Assembly (NCBI RefSeq): GCF_018598175.1
Contig: NZ_JAHESE010000026.1
Coordinates: 1-64,000 of the forward strand
Length of the DNA stretch: 64,000 nt
Direction of reading: 5' to 3'
DNA from: Dawidia cretensis
Lineage (GTDB): Bacteria > Bacteroidota > Bacteroidia > Cytophagales > Cyclobacteriaceae
Translations under genes and position numbers: made by a program
Notes under the pieces: model-generated
The model's database searches: none
What the model was told of the DNA's origin: nothing
The model's input: only the letters and a program-made list of their open reading frames with translations
Shown here: in pieces, positions 54,932 through 64,000 of the stretch
How the letters are laid out: each line of letters starts with the position of its first letter
Position numbering within the stretch: position 1 is the stretch's first letter

Positions 54932-56803
54932 ATGAAACTGACAATAGCAAAGCACTGCCTGGCAGTGATCATGGTATGGAGCGTATGTTCTTGCGAAGAA
55001 GGATTCCTGGATCAGGTGCCGGATGACCGCCTCACAGAAGACGACGTTTTTATCAATAAGAATAACACCGAAATGTTTCTGGCGAATATCTATGCCAACG
55101 TTCCGGATGAAATGGCGCAACGATTTGTAACCACTGGAAATGGCTATGGCAACTCAGGGCCCTGGACGGGCGGATCCGATGAAGCGGAGTATGCTCCGTG
55201 GAGTGGCACGCCCAACGAAATAAATACGGGCAACTGGAACGCCAGCAGCGATTGGGTAGAGACTTTTTGGAGTCGCTACTACCAGGGCATTCGTAACGCA
55301 ACCTATTTCATGGCAAATGTAGACAAGTGCGTGCCGTGCCGTGAGCCACTCGTGAATCAATACAAAGCGGAAGCACGTGGCCTTCGCGCACTGTATTACT
55401 TTTACCTGATTCGCATGTTTGGTCCCGTCATTCTGTTGGGTGACGAAGTGATTGCGCCCGATGCTGGTCTCGAAGAAGTAGTGCTGCCACGCGCTTCGTT
55501 TGACGAGTGCGTAGAGTATGTGGTAAGTGAAATGGAAGCCGCCGCCTTGTCGCTGCCCAATGCGCCTGCCGGTTCTTCGGCCTATGGCCGTATGACGCGC
55601 AGCGTTATGCTGGCTATGAGGCAGGAAGTACTGCTGATGGCTGCCAGCCCGTTGTTTAACGGCAATGGCGACTACGCCGACTTGAAGAACGCGGACGGCA
55701 AACAACTGATCAGCCAGGAATATTCACCCGCGAAATGGCAACGCGCTGCGGAAGCAGCAAAGGCCTATATCAGTGAGTTTGTGCCCCAGTACCACGACCT
55801 GTATCGCAAAAATGATTCGGGTGGAAATTTTAGCGCCTTCCTGTCTTGTCGCGACGTAATGTTGGATAGTTGGAACACAGAGTGGATTTTCGGCCGTCCG
55901 GGCAGCGACGTGACGACGCGTCAATACGATATGACACCCTACCATGCCGGTGCATTGGACGTGAGCCGCGGAGGTGGCGGCCTGGGCGTGACGCAGCAAA
56001 TGGTTGATGCGTACTTCATGGCGAATGGCACCAGTCCGGTGACAGGCTACAATCCCGACGGGACACCGATCGTGAACCCGGCGTCTGGTTATCAGACCAC
56101 GGGCACAAGCGCCTTCCGTGCCCCCGACGACTCTCAATCCCGTACCGTCTATAATCAGTGGGTAAACCGCGAGCCCCGTTTTTATGTGGGCATTACCTAC
56201 GATGGCCGCGCATGGCTCAACCCCAATACAGCGGGGTTGATAACCTATACACGCAAGACGGGTAACTCAGGCTCCAGCCAAAGCCAGTGGGATTTTAGTC
56301 CTACCGGATACATTGCGCGCAAAAACATGATTGTAGGCGACCGTGGAGTAGGTGGACGCGCCCTGGTACTATACCGCCTGGCCAATGTATACCTGAACTA
56401 TGCCGAGGCATTGAACGAATACGACCCCGGCAACCCCGACATTCTGAATTATCTCAACAGGATTCGTGAGCGTGCAGGCATACCGGGATACGGCGATGAG
56501 GTGGATGTTCCGGTACCGGCATCGCAAGAAGAAATGCGGGAGGCGATCCGCAAAGAACGTCGCGTAGAGTTTGCTTTTGAGAGCGTGCGCTGGTTTGACA
56601 CACGCCGCTGGAAGATCGCGGAGGAAACCGACAATGGACCGCAGTACGGATTGGACATCAACTCAGATCCACCAAATTTCTACAACGTCGTGCGTTTCGA
56701 GACTCGCGTGTTTGAAAAGAAACACTACTTGTTCCCGATCCCGCTGGACGAAACCTTGATTAATAATCTATTGGTACAGAATACAGGTTGGTCTGCAAAC
56801 TAA
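54932..56803 (+). CDS. SusD/RagB family substrate-binding lipoprotein
   Basis: A lipoprotein signal ends at SVCSC, followed by the TPR-like SusD fold: EGFLDQVPDDRLTE, AEARGLRALYYFYLIRMFG, LNYAEALNEYDP and the C-terminal RRVEFAFESVRWFDTRRW. It lies 11 nt after susC, as in all SusCD pairs, and caps the transporter barrel. Ligand specificity is not readable. Confidence 0.93.
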   Translation: MKLTIAKHCLAVIMVWSVCSCEEGFLDQVPDDRLTEDDVFINKNNTEMFLANIYANVPDEMAQRFVTTGNGYGNSGPWTGGSDEAEYAPWSGTPNEINTGNWNASSDWVETFWSRYYQGIRNATYFMANVDKCVPCREPLVNQYKAEARGLRALYYFYLIRMFGPVILLGDEVIAPDAGLEEVVLPRASFDECVEYVVSEMEAAALSLPNAPAGSSAYGRMTRSVMLAMRQEVLLMAASPLFNGNGDYADLKNADGKQLISQEYSPAKWQRAAEAAKAYISEFVPQYHDLYRKNDSGGNFSAFLSCRDVMLDSWNTEWIFGRPGSDVTTRQYDMTPYHAGALDVSRGGGGLGVTQQMVDAYFMANGTSPVTGYNPDGTPIVNPASGYQTTGTSAFRAPDDSQSRTVYNQWVNREPRFYVGITYDGRAWLNPNTAGLITYTRKTGNSGSSQSQWDFSPTGYIARKNMIVGDRGVGGRALVLYRLANVYLNYAEALNEYDPGNPDILNYLNRIRERAGIPGYGDEVDVPVPASQEEMREAIRKERRVEFAFESVRWFDTRRWKIAEETDNGPQYGLDINSDPPNFYNVVRFETRVFEKKHYLFPIPLDETLINNLLVQNTGWSAN

Positions 56804-56832
56804 GCAGACCTCCCACATCAAAATAACCTATC

Positions 56833-59211
56833 ATGAGAAGATTATTATACTTTATCACATCCTTGATCTGTGCGGGAACGGTCGTGTCGACCACCAGGCT
56901 ACAGGCACAGGATATCATTGCACAAGGCGGGACGGTGTCCGCGCAGTATGATGGCAATCCTCCGGGCGAGCTTATTGAAAAGCTTGTTGATAAAAATACG
57001 GCAACGAAATACCTGGCCCGGCAAAACGCCCCTTTGTGGGTCAAGTGGAAATGCAATACGCCGGCGGCAGCCGCCCAATATGCCTTGACGTCGGGTAATG
57101 ACGCTCAGGGCCGCGATCCAAAAGACTGGACATTTGAAGGTTCTGACAGTGGTTCTGATAATGACGCTGACTGGATAGTACTGGATACACGTACGGGCGA
57201 GGATTTTAAGGACCGTGGCATGACGAAAACCTATACATTTTCGAATAACACAAACTATACCTATTACCGTTTAAAGATCTCAGCGCTATATAATCCTAAC
57301 TCGACTATATTTCAACTTGCCGAATGGAGCCTTGCAGGTTCCAATCCTCCCGACGCACCGTCTAACGTTACCGTCGTAACCACCGGTGGCCAGGAAGCGA
57401 TCCTCACATGGACTGACAACGCTGCTACCGAGAGCGGTTTTGAGATTGAGCGTTCGGAGAACGGAGTGGATTTTGTAAAAGTCGGTGCAGTGGCCGCGAA
57501 CGCAACCCGGTATACAGACGCGGGCGTTGTAGCCGGCTCTACATATTACTATCGGATCCGGGGCATAAATGCTTTTGGTGGCTCTGCCTATACACCTCCC
57601 GTTAATATTACCACGCTGGGGCCGACAGGAGCGCTGATCGATCTGACGGACGATGGCGGTGTGTTGACGGTGCAATTTGATAACGATAATACAGACGAAA
57701 ATGGCCTTAAGCTGATCGATAACAACTTGGCTTCAAAATATCTCATACCTGATGACTATGCAGTGCCCTATTGGGTTCGGTATCAGTCGACCACTGGTGG
57801 GAATACGCTGCTGACGAAATATACACTAACCTCGGGCGGTGATGCTGCGGAACGTGATCCGAAAAATTGGGTGTTGGAAGGCTCTGACAATGGCGCCGAC
57901 TGGACCATGGTCGATATACGTACCAATTTTTTATTTGCGGCCCGTAGTCAAACAGCAACCTTCGTGGTGCCGACGCCCGTGCAGTATACATATTATCAGA
58001 TACGTGTGACAGACAACAACGGCAGCACCGGTATACCGGGCCAGATTACGGAGTGGGAGTTATGGGGTGTTGATCCGAATGCGCCCCCACTGCCGCAAAA
58101 CATAGCGGTCACGGCACTCTCGAAACGAGTAGCCGAGATCACCTGGGAAGATGCGGCTGCGAATGAAACGGGCTATGAAATCTTTCGCTCGGACAACGGC
58201 ACCGATTTTTTGTCGATTGACACGGCAGCCGTGGACGCGACATCGTTTACCGACACGGGACGCAAAGGGGGGCTGACATACTACTATCGTATCCGCACGC
58301 TGTATGGTACAAACAATGCCACCATCTACTCGGCAATCACCGCCGTCACCATGCCAGGACAGAATATTGCGCCGACCCTCGACCCGATTGCGGATATCAC
58401 GACGTGTAATGCGTCGGTGGACCATGTTATTTCGCTGACGGGCATCACCCCGGGTGAGGGGGATGAAGATCAGCAAGTGGCCCTGTCTGTTACGATTGAA
58501 GCTGATGGCCGGGAGGTATTTGAAAAAGTACCGGCTGTAACGGAAATCGTCGATGGAAAGGCTACACTAACCTTTAAACTCAACCCCGAAGCCGATGCCG
58601 CGACCGTTATTATGAAAGTACAGATTAAGGATGACGGTGGCACGGGCAATAGCGGTGTCGACACAGTAGTGTATAACGTGAAAGTGATCTTTGATCCCCT
58701 GCCGGTCGCTGTTAGTCTCGATACAAATTTACCGCTGGCGCGGGGCACGACGATACAACTGAAGGCTACGGGCGCCGAGCAATATATTTGGGAAGAAGGC
58801 CCTGGTATCATCGCCGGATCTTCGACCGATGAGCTGACCGTACGCCCGACGCAGGGTTATACCTACGTCGTAACCGGCAGCAACGCCGAAGGCTGTGAAC
58901 GTGACGCCTCGTTCTTCGTGGGCATAGAAGGTACCTACGCCCTGGATCCTACTAACATTCTCACCCCGGACCAGGACGGCAAGAATGACACCTGGGTGGT
59001 ATGGAACATCCACATCTTTCCGGGCAACCAAGTCAGCGTATACGATCGCGCGGGAAAGCAGGTATTTAACATGGAAGACTATACCAACGACTGGACGGGC
59101 ACCTATCAGGGTTCGCCGCTGGCCAATGGTGTATACTACTATGTCGTCGAGCCGGGTGCGGGCATCAAGCCACTCAAAGGTTCTCTTACTATCATTCGCT
59201 ACGATAAATAA
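56833..59211 (+). CDS. Secreted F5/8-type C and fibronectin III protein with T9SS C-terminal domain
   Basis: After a signal peptide (about residues 1-25) the 792-residue protein shows a repeated unit: a discoidin-like domain (LTSGNDAQGRDPKDWTFEGSD and again LTSGGDAAERDPKNWVLEGSD) each followed by a fibronectin type III domain (about residues 175-262 and 417-508), then an Ig-like portion and the gliding-motility C-terminal domain (LTPDQDGKNDTW, VSVYDRAGKQVF). Discoidin domains bind sugars or surface polymers. It is predicted to be a T9SS-exported adhesin or substrate-binding factor of the SusCD locus. It starts 29 nt after susD. Confidence 0.85.
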   Translation: MRRLLYFITSLICAGTVVSTTRLQAQDIIAQGGTVSAQYDGNPPGELIEKLVDKNTATKYLARQNAPLWVKWKCNTPAAAAQYALTSGNDAQGRDPKDWTFEGSDSGSDNDADWIVLDTRTGEDFKDRGMTKTYTFSNNTNYTYYRLKISALYNPNSTIFQLAEWSLAGSNPPDAPSNVTVVTTGGQEAILTWTDNAATESGFEIERSENGVDFVKVGAVAANATRYTDAGVVAGSTYYYRIRGINAFGGSAYTPPVNITTLGPTGALIDLTDDGGVLTVQFDNDNTDENGLKLIDNNLASKYLIPDDYAVPYWVRYQSTTGGNTLLTKYTLTSGGDAAERDPKNWVLEGSDNGADWTMVDIRTNFLFAARSQTATFVVPTPVQYTYYQIRVTDNNGSTGIPGQITEWELWGVDPNAPPLPQNIAVTALSKRVAEITWEDAAANETGYEIFRSDNGTDFLSIDTAAVDATSFTDTGRKGGLTYYYRIRTLYGTNNATIYSAITAVTMPGQNIAPTLDPIADITTCNASVDHVISLTGITPGEGDEDQQVALSVTIEADGREVFEKVPAVTEIVDGKATLTFKLNPEADAATVIMKVQIKDDGGTGNSGVDTVVYNVKVIFDPLPVAVSLDTNLPLARGTTIQLKATGAEQYIWEEGPGIIAGSSTDELTVRPTQGYTYVVTGSNAEGCERDASFFVGIEGTYALDPTNILTPDQDGKNDTWVVWNIHIFPGNQVSVYDRAGKQVFNMEDYTNDWTGTYQGSPLANGVYYYVVEPGAGIKPLKGSLTIIRYDK

Positions 59212-59219
59212 AGACTATC

Positions 59220-60128
59220 ATGAAAAACATTTCTATACGGCTGTGGCTGGTAGGATGCGGCATACTGGTAAACACCGTAGCCTGCCTGCAAGTACAAGCG
59301 CAATTAAATCCACCGTCGGCCATCTATTTCCAAAATCAATACCTGGCCAATCCCGCCTGGGCCGGTGCGGAAGAAGGCGCCACGATAAACCTTGGGTATC
59401 GTCGTCAGTGGAACGACATCGAGCAAGCTCCTGTCACACAGTACCTCAGCGGTGTCTATAAGTTTGATGAGAAGGCCGGCTTGGGCGCTGTTTTGTATAG
59501 CGAGAAAGCGGGCCTGCTCCGTCGCACAAAGATCATGGCTTCGTACGGCTATCACCTGCCGCTTGCCACCGACCGCACCCTACACCTGGGGTTATCGGCC
59601 GGTGTCATGAGCGAAAAGATCAGCACCAGCGACATACACGGCGACCTGGACGATCCCACCGTGGCACGGTTTAACGATCGTGGTCTGTATGTGGACGGCG
59701 ATTTTGGTGCGGCGTACACCGATCACAGCTTCACGTTACAGGCATCTATTCCAAACATTCGGTCAACCTTTGAAAACGAAGATAATCCGGTGGACAAGTC
59801 GCTTTTCTTTGCAGCGGCGAGCTACGCCTGGGTATTTGAGCGTGCATTCAACACGGTACGGCTTGAACCTAAAGTAGCATTCCGCGGTGTGAAGGGACAC
59901 GACAACATTGTCGACGTGGGCGCCAATGTCCGTCTGGAGAACCAGCGGCTAAACTTCTTTGCCATGTACCACACTACGAGGAACGCTACACTGGGGGCAG
60001 GCCTGGAGGTAGTCGAACGGTTGACCTTAACGGCCATGTTCACGTCGGAGACGAGTGGGCTGCGGGAGCAGGGCGGTGGCACGTTCGAGTTTGGCCTGAA
60101 AGGAAAATTGTTAGGTAAGGAGAAATAA
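59220..60128 (+). CDS. PorP/SprF family type IX secretion membrane protein
   Basis: After a signal peptide the sequence follows the PorP/SprF pattern: PPSAIYFQNQYLANPAWAGAEEGATINLGYRRQW, GVYKFDEKAGLGAVLYSEKAGL, and a C-terminal beta-barrel with alternating strands. These outer-membrane proteins work beside T9SS cargo and can be encoded next to their own C-terminal-domain partner, here the preceding gene, 8 nt away. It may anchor or present that protein on the surface. Confidence 0.9.
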   Translation: MKNISIRLWLVGCGILVNTVACLQVQAQLNPPSAIYFQNQYLANPAWAGAEEGATINLGYRRQWNDIEQAPVTQYLSGVYKFDEKAGLGAVLYSEKAGLLRRTKIMASYGYHLPLATDRTLHLGLSAGVMSEKISTSDIHGDLDDPTVARFNDRGLYVDGDFGAAYTDHSFTLQASIPNIRSTFENEDNPVDKSLFFAAASYAWVFERAFNTVRLEPKVAFRGVKGHDNIVDVGANVRLENQRLNFFAMYHTTRNATLGAGLEVVERLTLTAMFTSETSGLREQGGGTFEFGLKGKLLGKEK

Positions 60129-60140
60129 TATGCAAAGGGT

Positions 60141-60167
60141 AAGGCCGGCGGATTTCCGCCGGCCCTT
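60141..60167 (+). terminator. Hairpin terminator after the PorP gene
   Basis: AAGGCCGGCGG/CCGCCGGCCTT stem with only a short TTGTTT tail. Confidence 0.65.
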
Positions 60168-60224
60168 GTTTAGGGAATCATCGACTTTTATTGACTTAAT
60201 TTGTAAATGCATAAACCGAAATTC

Positions 60225-61193
60225 ATGATACGGAAATTTCAAGTATGCTTGTTATGCCTGTTCTTGCTGGCTGTTGGCAGTACAATGGTAGCTTGTAGCG
60301 GCGGCGATGACGAAGAACCCGTCATAGACACGCCCGACGACGATCCGGAGGAAGAAGAAGAGGAAGTGAAGTTGCCGGTACCGCCGGAGTTTTGGACGGA
60401 ACATTGGCACGATCACCGACAATCGCTGGAGCGTGTTTATTATGACGATGATCTGGTGGTGTATTTTGATAAAGATGTAGACCGCACCGTGCGCTGGCCA
60501 TTCCAATACGTAGGCGATGTATGGAGGTATACAAAAAAGACATATGGTGGCTATGGTGATGATCCGCGTTTGTGGGCTGTCTTTCACACTGGTCGCCACA
60601 GTGGCGGTCACCCAGGCTATTATTTCGATGCGTCGCACGACTACCGCAATGCCATCGACTGTGGCGATGGCACCTGGCTGACGCAGGAAGGCAACATCGA
60701 CCTGCCCACTCACGAAGTGTTTCACATTGTGGAGTCGGCCAGCTTTGGCGCAAAGGGCTCTCCGGGTTTTGGTAACCCACCAAACGGCGTATGGGGTGAT
60801 AGTAAGTTTGCCGAAATCTATCAATACGACGTATACCTGGGACTAGGCCTGACAGCTGAAGCCAATCGTTGGAAAGATCACGTCATGAACCAGGTCAATG
60901 ATAATCCCAAAGCGCTGACTTATTGGTTCCGCGATTGGTTCTATCCGATCTATACCCAGCATGGAAAGACAAAAGTACTCGTAGAGTACTTTAAGCTTCA
61001 GGCGAAATATTTCCCAAAAGATGCCAACAATCATTTCACACGCCAGATGAACTGGGGTGAGTTTGTTCATTTCTTTAGCGGGGCCGCCAAAACTGATCTG
61101 CAGGAAACCGCAGAGACCGCCTTTGGCTGGACCACCGAGATGGAGGGGCAATTGTACCAGGCGAAGATCGATTTCCCCGATATTACCTACTAA
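60225..61193 (+). CDS. HExxH-containing lipoprotein, putative metallopeptidase
   Basis: A lipoprotein signal ends at VAC with an acidic linker behind it (EEEEEEVKLPVP). The body contains H163-E164-V-F-H167 (LPTHEVFHIVE), the zinc motif of gluzincin-type proteases, with later Trp/His-rich segments. I cannot name the family; it resembles the basic secretory protein type encoded next. The in-frame ATG at 60207 would add six residues, but 60225 gives a more usual signal peptide. It follows a terminator and could have its own promoter. Confidence 0.75.
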   Translation: MIRKFQVCLLCLFLLAVGSTMVACSGGDDEEPVIDTPDDDPEEEEEEVKLPVPPEFWTEHWHDHRQSLERVYYDDDLVVYFDKDVDRTVRWPFQYVGDVWRYTKKTYGGYGDDPRLWAVFHTGRHSGGHPGYYFDASHDYRNAIDCGDGTWLTQEGNIDLPTHEVFHIVESASFGAKGSPGFGNPPNGVWGDSKFAEIYQYDVYLGLGLTAEANRWKDHVMNQVNDNPKALTYWFRDWFYPIYTQHGKTKVLVEYFKLQAKYFPKDANNHFTRQMNWGEFVHFFSGAAKTDLQETAETAFGWTTEMEGQLYQAKIDFPDITY

Positions 61194-61205
61194 TTGTATC
61201 TATAT

Positions 61206-61877
61206 ATGAAACACTGTTCTATTTTATTGTTGTTATTGGCGCTGTTGGTATGTGGCGTGCAGGCGCAAACTCCCGAAGTCTTCCGTGAGAAAGGCTATAC
61301 GTTGAATTTTGTTAACCAGGATCCGACATTTGATCCCGCCGTGAAAGCCCGTCTGATCAAAACGTTCTTTGAAGTATATCCCGTATTGGTGGATCAATAC
61401 AACAAAGCCTCCATCAAAGAAGTGACGTTCTTTGTCGATACCACCTATAAAGCCGTAGCCGAAGCCGGCGGCGGCCGGGTACGGTTCAGCCCCGGATGGT
61501 TCCGGGCACACCCTGGTGATATCGATGTGGTCACGCACGAAGTGATGCACATTGTGCAGTCGTACCCACACCGTGCGGGTCCGGGTTGGTTGACAGAGGG
61601 CATTGCCGACTATGTACGGTATGCCTATGGCGTCGACAACAGAGGTGCGGGCTGGTCACTGCCCGCGTATGCTGCCAGTCAGCACTATACTAACGCCTAT
61701 CGCATCACAGCCCGCTTTCTGCTGTGGCTGGAGAAATATGTGAAGCCGGGGCTGGTTAAGACACTGGACGACGCCATGCGGACGAAAACCTATACTGACG
61801 GCATCTGGAGTAAACAAACCGGTAAAAGCCTGGACGACCTCTGGCAGACCTACGCCGCACAAGCCGCAAAAAGCTAA
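61206..61877 (+). CDS. Basic secretory protein-like metallopeptidase
   Basis: A signal peptide (MKHCSILLLLLALLVCGVQA) leads into the BSP-like fold: H111-E112-V-M-H115 (VVTHEVMHIVQSYP) followed by GWLTEGIADYVRYAYG, where the Glu or a nearby residue would complete the zinc site. The family includes plant pathogenesis-associated secretory proteins and bacterial homologues. It starts 12 nt after the first HExxH gene; a start at the upstream TTG (61194) is less likely. Probably acts outside the inner membrane on proteins or cell-wall material. Confidence 0.85.
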   Translation: MKHCSILLLLLALLVCGVQAQTPEVFREKGYTLNFVNQDPTFDPAVKARLIKTFFEVYPVLVDQYNKASIKEVTFFVDTTYKAVAEAGGGRVRFSPGWFRAHPGDIDVVTHEVMHIVQSYPHRAGPGWLTEGIADYVRYAYGVDNRGAGWSLPAYAASQHYTNAYRITARFLLWLEKYVKPGLVKTLDDAMRTKTYTDGIWSKQTGKSLDDLWQTYAAQAAKS

Positions 61878-61886
61878 CGAGTATAT

Positions 61887-61924
61887 ACCGGTGTCAGGCA
61901 GTTCGCATGACACCGGTTCTTTTT
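61887..61924. terminator. Bidirectional terminator
   Basis: ACCGGTGTCA/TGACACCGGT stem with T-run, at the end of the metallopeptidase locus, overlapping the 3' end of the DUF1501 gene. Confidence 0.8.
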
Positions 61925-63162
61925 TCTTCCCAGTCCGGAAACAACACGCGGTTGTTCTGTATAGCCAGGTGCGTGCCGGCAACCTCGCTAAAGATACTCC
62001 GGAAGTCCGTCGTTACTGCCAGGTCGCGTCCGTCTTCCAGATTCTCGACCGCCAGCGGATGCAGCGCGCCGTGTACCAGGCCACCCTTCACATCATTCCC
62101 AATAATAAAGGAACACGAGGCACGCCCATGATCGGTACCTCGGGTGCCGTTTTGTTTAACCGTGCGTCCGAACTCTGTCATGGTTAAAATCGTCACATCA
62201 TCTTGATACGCGACCAGGTCGGCCCAGAAGGCAGCAATACTATTACTAAAATCCTGTGCATTGCGGGCAAAGGTACCGTTGCCTGTACCCTGATTAAAAT
62301 GTGTATCCCAACCCCCGGATTCGGCAAAAGCAACTTCGAGGCCGACGTCCATCTTGACAAGCTGCGCGATTTGCTTCAACGATGTACCCAGTGCAGTGGT
62401 AGGATAGACTACTCCTGGCGCAGGGGCATACTTGCCAGTTTGGGCCTGCTGTAGAATCTTCATAGCTTCAAAGCTCTCCTTACCAGTTTGTTTTAATAGT
62501 GCGGACGACGTCTGGTCATATAAGCTTTCAAAACTCTGCGCAGTGGTGGAAAGGTCCAGCGGAGTACCCTTGGATTGCAGTGCAAAGTCTTTGAGGTCGC
62601 GTATGGCGAGGGCAGGTTGATCACCGTAGAGTGAGCGGGGCATGGCAGACGTTAGGCTGACCGCCTGGAACGGTGAGGCATCATGCCCCAGAAGGCCCAC
62701 GGCACGATTCAGCCATCCACTGGACGTGGACTTGCTAAACGGCGTGCCGGACTCCATATAGTCCTGCGCGTCGAAGTGTGAGCGCGTATTGTTGGGTGAG
62801 CCCATGCCGTGCACAATCGCCAGACGCTTTTCGCGGAACAAGGGTTCGAATGCCTGCAGGGCAGGATGTAGTCCGAAGGTACCATCGAGATCAATCAATG
62901 GTTTACCCGTGCCGTTGCGCGCGGGAGACATAAACAGATCAGGCCGCGCCTCGCGTAAATAAGGATCGTTGAATGGAGACACAGCCATAAGGCCGTCCAT
63001 CGCACCGCGTTGAAAGATACAAACCAGCACCTTGCTCCGTTTATAAAGTGCTATATGCTTTTGACTGTCGGCAGCGCGTGCCATAAAACCAGGCACACCA
63101 CCGAGGCCTAATCCCACCAGGGCCAGGCCTCCTGCTTTTAAAAATGCTCTTCGGGATGTCAT
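61894..63162 (-). CDS. DUF1501 domain protein with Tat-like signal
   Basis: The N-terminus reads MTSRRAFLKAGGLALVGLGLGG, a twin-arginine signal. The body has the DUF1501 pattern (QRGAMDGLMAVSPFNDPYL, GMGSPNNTRSHFDAQDYMESG, EFGRTVKQNGTRGTDHGRAS), a family in the alkaline-phosphatase-like fold often paired with DUF1800. Role unknown, sometimes tied to surface proteins of planctomycetes and Bacteroidota. It follows the DUF1800 gene with a 37-nt gap, so the two are one operon. Confidence 0.9.
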   Translation of the reverse strand: MTSRRAFLKAGGLALVGLGLGGVPGFMARAADSQKHIALYKRSKVLVCIFQRGAMDGLMAVSPFNDPYLREARPDLFMSPARNGTGKPLIDLDGTFGLHPALQAFEPLFREKRLAIVHGMGSPNNTRSHFDAQDYMESGTPFSKSTSSGWLNRAVGLLGHDASPFQAVSLTSAMPRSLYGDQPALAIRDLKDFALQSKGTPLDLSTTAQSFESLYDQTSSALLKQTGKESFEAMKILQQAQTGKYAPAPGVVYPTTALGTSLKQIAQLVKMDVGLEVAFAESGGWDTHFNQGTGNGTFARNAQDFSNSIAAFWADLVAYQDDVTILTMTEFGRTVKQNGTRGTDHGRASCSFIIGNDVKGGLVHGALHPLAVENLEDGRDLAVTTDFRSIFSEVAGTHLAIQNNRVLFPDWEEKRTGVMRTA

Positions 63163-63199
63163 AGGTCGTTGTTGTTTTAATGGAAGTATAGCGCGCCTA

Positions 63200-64000
63200 T
63201 TACCGTCGTTGAAACTCGGGTGAACCTAGAATGATACCGGCCACCTGTGATAGTTTATAGCGTTTGGGCGCGGCGCTGTCGGCAAGAATAGTCTCGTCCT
63301 CGTCAGCATCATCGCCAGTACCATGCTTGTGTATCACGCTGCCATGCGCGGCACTGTCGATCTTTTCTTGTAAAGCAGGATCATTGAGTAGCGGTGTAAG
63401 ACGACGAATAGTTTCGTGTGTATCGCGCGCGGGCAGGAGCAGGGCGCTATAGGTCGCGAGCGCATCCGCTGCGCTTTCCGGCTCGTGCCGGTTATTGAGT
63501 GCGAGAAGATCGAGCTTTACGCCCGGTATACGCCCGGCCGCCAGCGCCATGCCGAAGTTCATACGGTTTAGCAAAGCACCGGTATTGATCCAGTACGTGG
63601 CCTTGTCGGGGAAACCCGTAGGAGCCTGGTAAAAGTATATCTTCTGGCCCATGCGCGTTACCCATTGAAACAAAGGATACGGCCGTTGCACATCTGCATG
63701 TAAACCGCGCAGTGCGCTCATGGTAAGCTCAAAAGGTGATTTAGTCTTTTCACGCAATGCATCTTTATTCCAGAACGTAGGCGAAGACACAAGCGTGGTC
63801 AGCAGCGCGCGAATGTCGCCATGCGTCTGCTGGTATGTTTTGGCCAGCGCATCGATTAATGCTTGCGGCGGTGTATCGCTGACAAAGCGAGTAGCCAGCT
63901 TTCGCGCAACGAATTTCGCGGTAGAAGGATGCGCTCCCAGCATGGTTAGTAGTTGCACTCCTTCTTCATAGCCGCCACCCGCCGGGAATGTTTTGCCCAA
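63200..64000 (-). CDS. DUF1800 domain protein, 5' part outside window
   Basis: The frame runs off the right edge; the visible 266 residues are the C-terminal part of DUF1800: PSTAKFVARKLATRFVSDTPP, LVSSPTFWNKDALREKTKSPFEL, MGQKIYFYQAPTGFPDKATYW and a final AGIILGSPEFQRR. It is the usual partner of DUF1501 proteins. The region with Asp/Glu runs near the end (DDADEDE) is unusual for the family but unimportant. The true start must lie beyond position 64000. Confidence 0.9.
   Translation of the reverse strand: MGKTFPAGGGYEEGVQLLTMLGAHPSTAKFVARKLATRFVSDTPPQALIDALAKTYQQTHGDIRALLTTLVSSPTFWNKDALREKTKSPFELTMSALRGLHADVQRPYPLFQWVTRMGQKIYFYQAPTGFPDKATYWINTGALLNRMNFGMALAAGRIPGVKLDLLALNNRHEPESAADALATYSALLLPARDTHETIRRLTPLLNDPALQEKIDSAAHGSVIHKHGTGDDADEDETILADSAAPKRYKLSQVAGIILGSPEFQRR

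Overview
The window reads as chromosomal DNA of a Bacteroidota bacterium, most likely a cytophagal soil or water type (Chryseolinea/Ohtaekwangia-like by gene content; this placement is inference). Supporting features are a SusC/SusD pair with an N-terminal STN domain, an ECF sigma/FecR pair, two secreted proteins ending in the gliding-motility/type IX secretion C-terminal domain, a PorP/SprF protein, a gluconate-dehydrogenase-subunit-3/GMC oxidoreductase pair, and weak Shine-Dalgarno sequences. No rRNA, intact tRNA or CRISPR array was found.

Region 1 (1 to about 12.6 kb) is an accessory island. It holds a 5'-truncated AAA-type ATPase, an AT-rich DUF262 + HEPN gene pair followed by a decayed copy of the ATPase 3' end, two unknown genes divergent from an SF2 (XPD/DinG-like) helicase, a 1.1 kb GC-rich stretch without convincing genes but with long inverted repeats, a membrane protein, a 142-bp palindromic element, a DUF6943-like gene, a tightly coupled four-gene operon (255-aa protein, DUF5675, two small membrane proteins) and several tiny genes. 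It looks like a place of repeated gene turnover; the DUF262-HEPN pair and the helicase cassette are defence candidates.

Region 2 (12.5 to 29 kb) is ordinary chromosome: an epoxide-hydrolase-like gene broken at a poly-G tract next to a MerR regulator, SDR/HxlR, methyltransferase/AraC, SRPBCC and SnoaL-like proteins, a large secreted T9SS cargo protein, RlmD, a Tat-type GMC dehydrogenase pair, an aminotransferase and a MacB-like permease.

Region 3 (29 to 43.7 kb) is a branched-chain amino acid locus: ilvE-ilvD-ilvB-ilvN-ilvC-ilvA, then a secreted unknown protein, then leuC-leuD-leuB-leuA. Ahead of ilvE is a 40-codon leader ORF with 12 Val/Ile/Leu in a 13-residue run, followed by a rho-independent terminator: an apparent transcription attenuator. 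leuC also has a leader terminator, and both terminators are followed by the same 16-nt element. The acetolactate synthase small subunit is a bare ACT domain and LeuA lacks its leucine-sensing C-terminal domain, which would shift control towards the leaders.

Region 4 (43.7 to 64 kb) holds secreted enzymes (sugar isomerase-like, retropepsin-like, subtilisin), a MocR-type regulator, and a nutrient-uptake locus: ECF sigma factor, FecR anti-sigma, STN-SusC, SusD, a discoidin/fibronectin T9SS protein, PorP/SprF and two secreted HExxH proteins. A DUF1501 gene and a DUF1800 gene cut by the window edge close the window.
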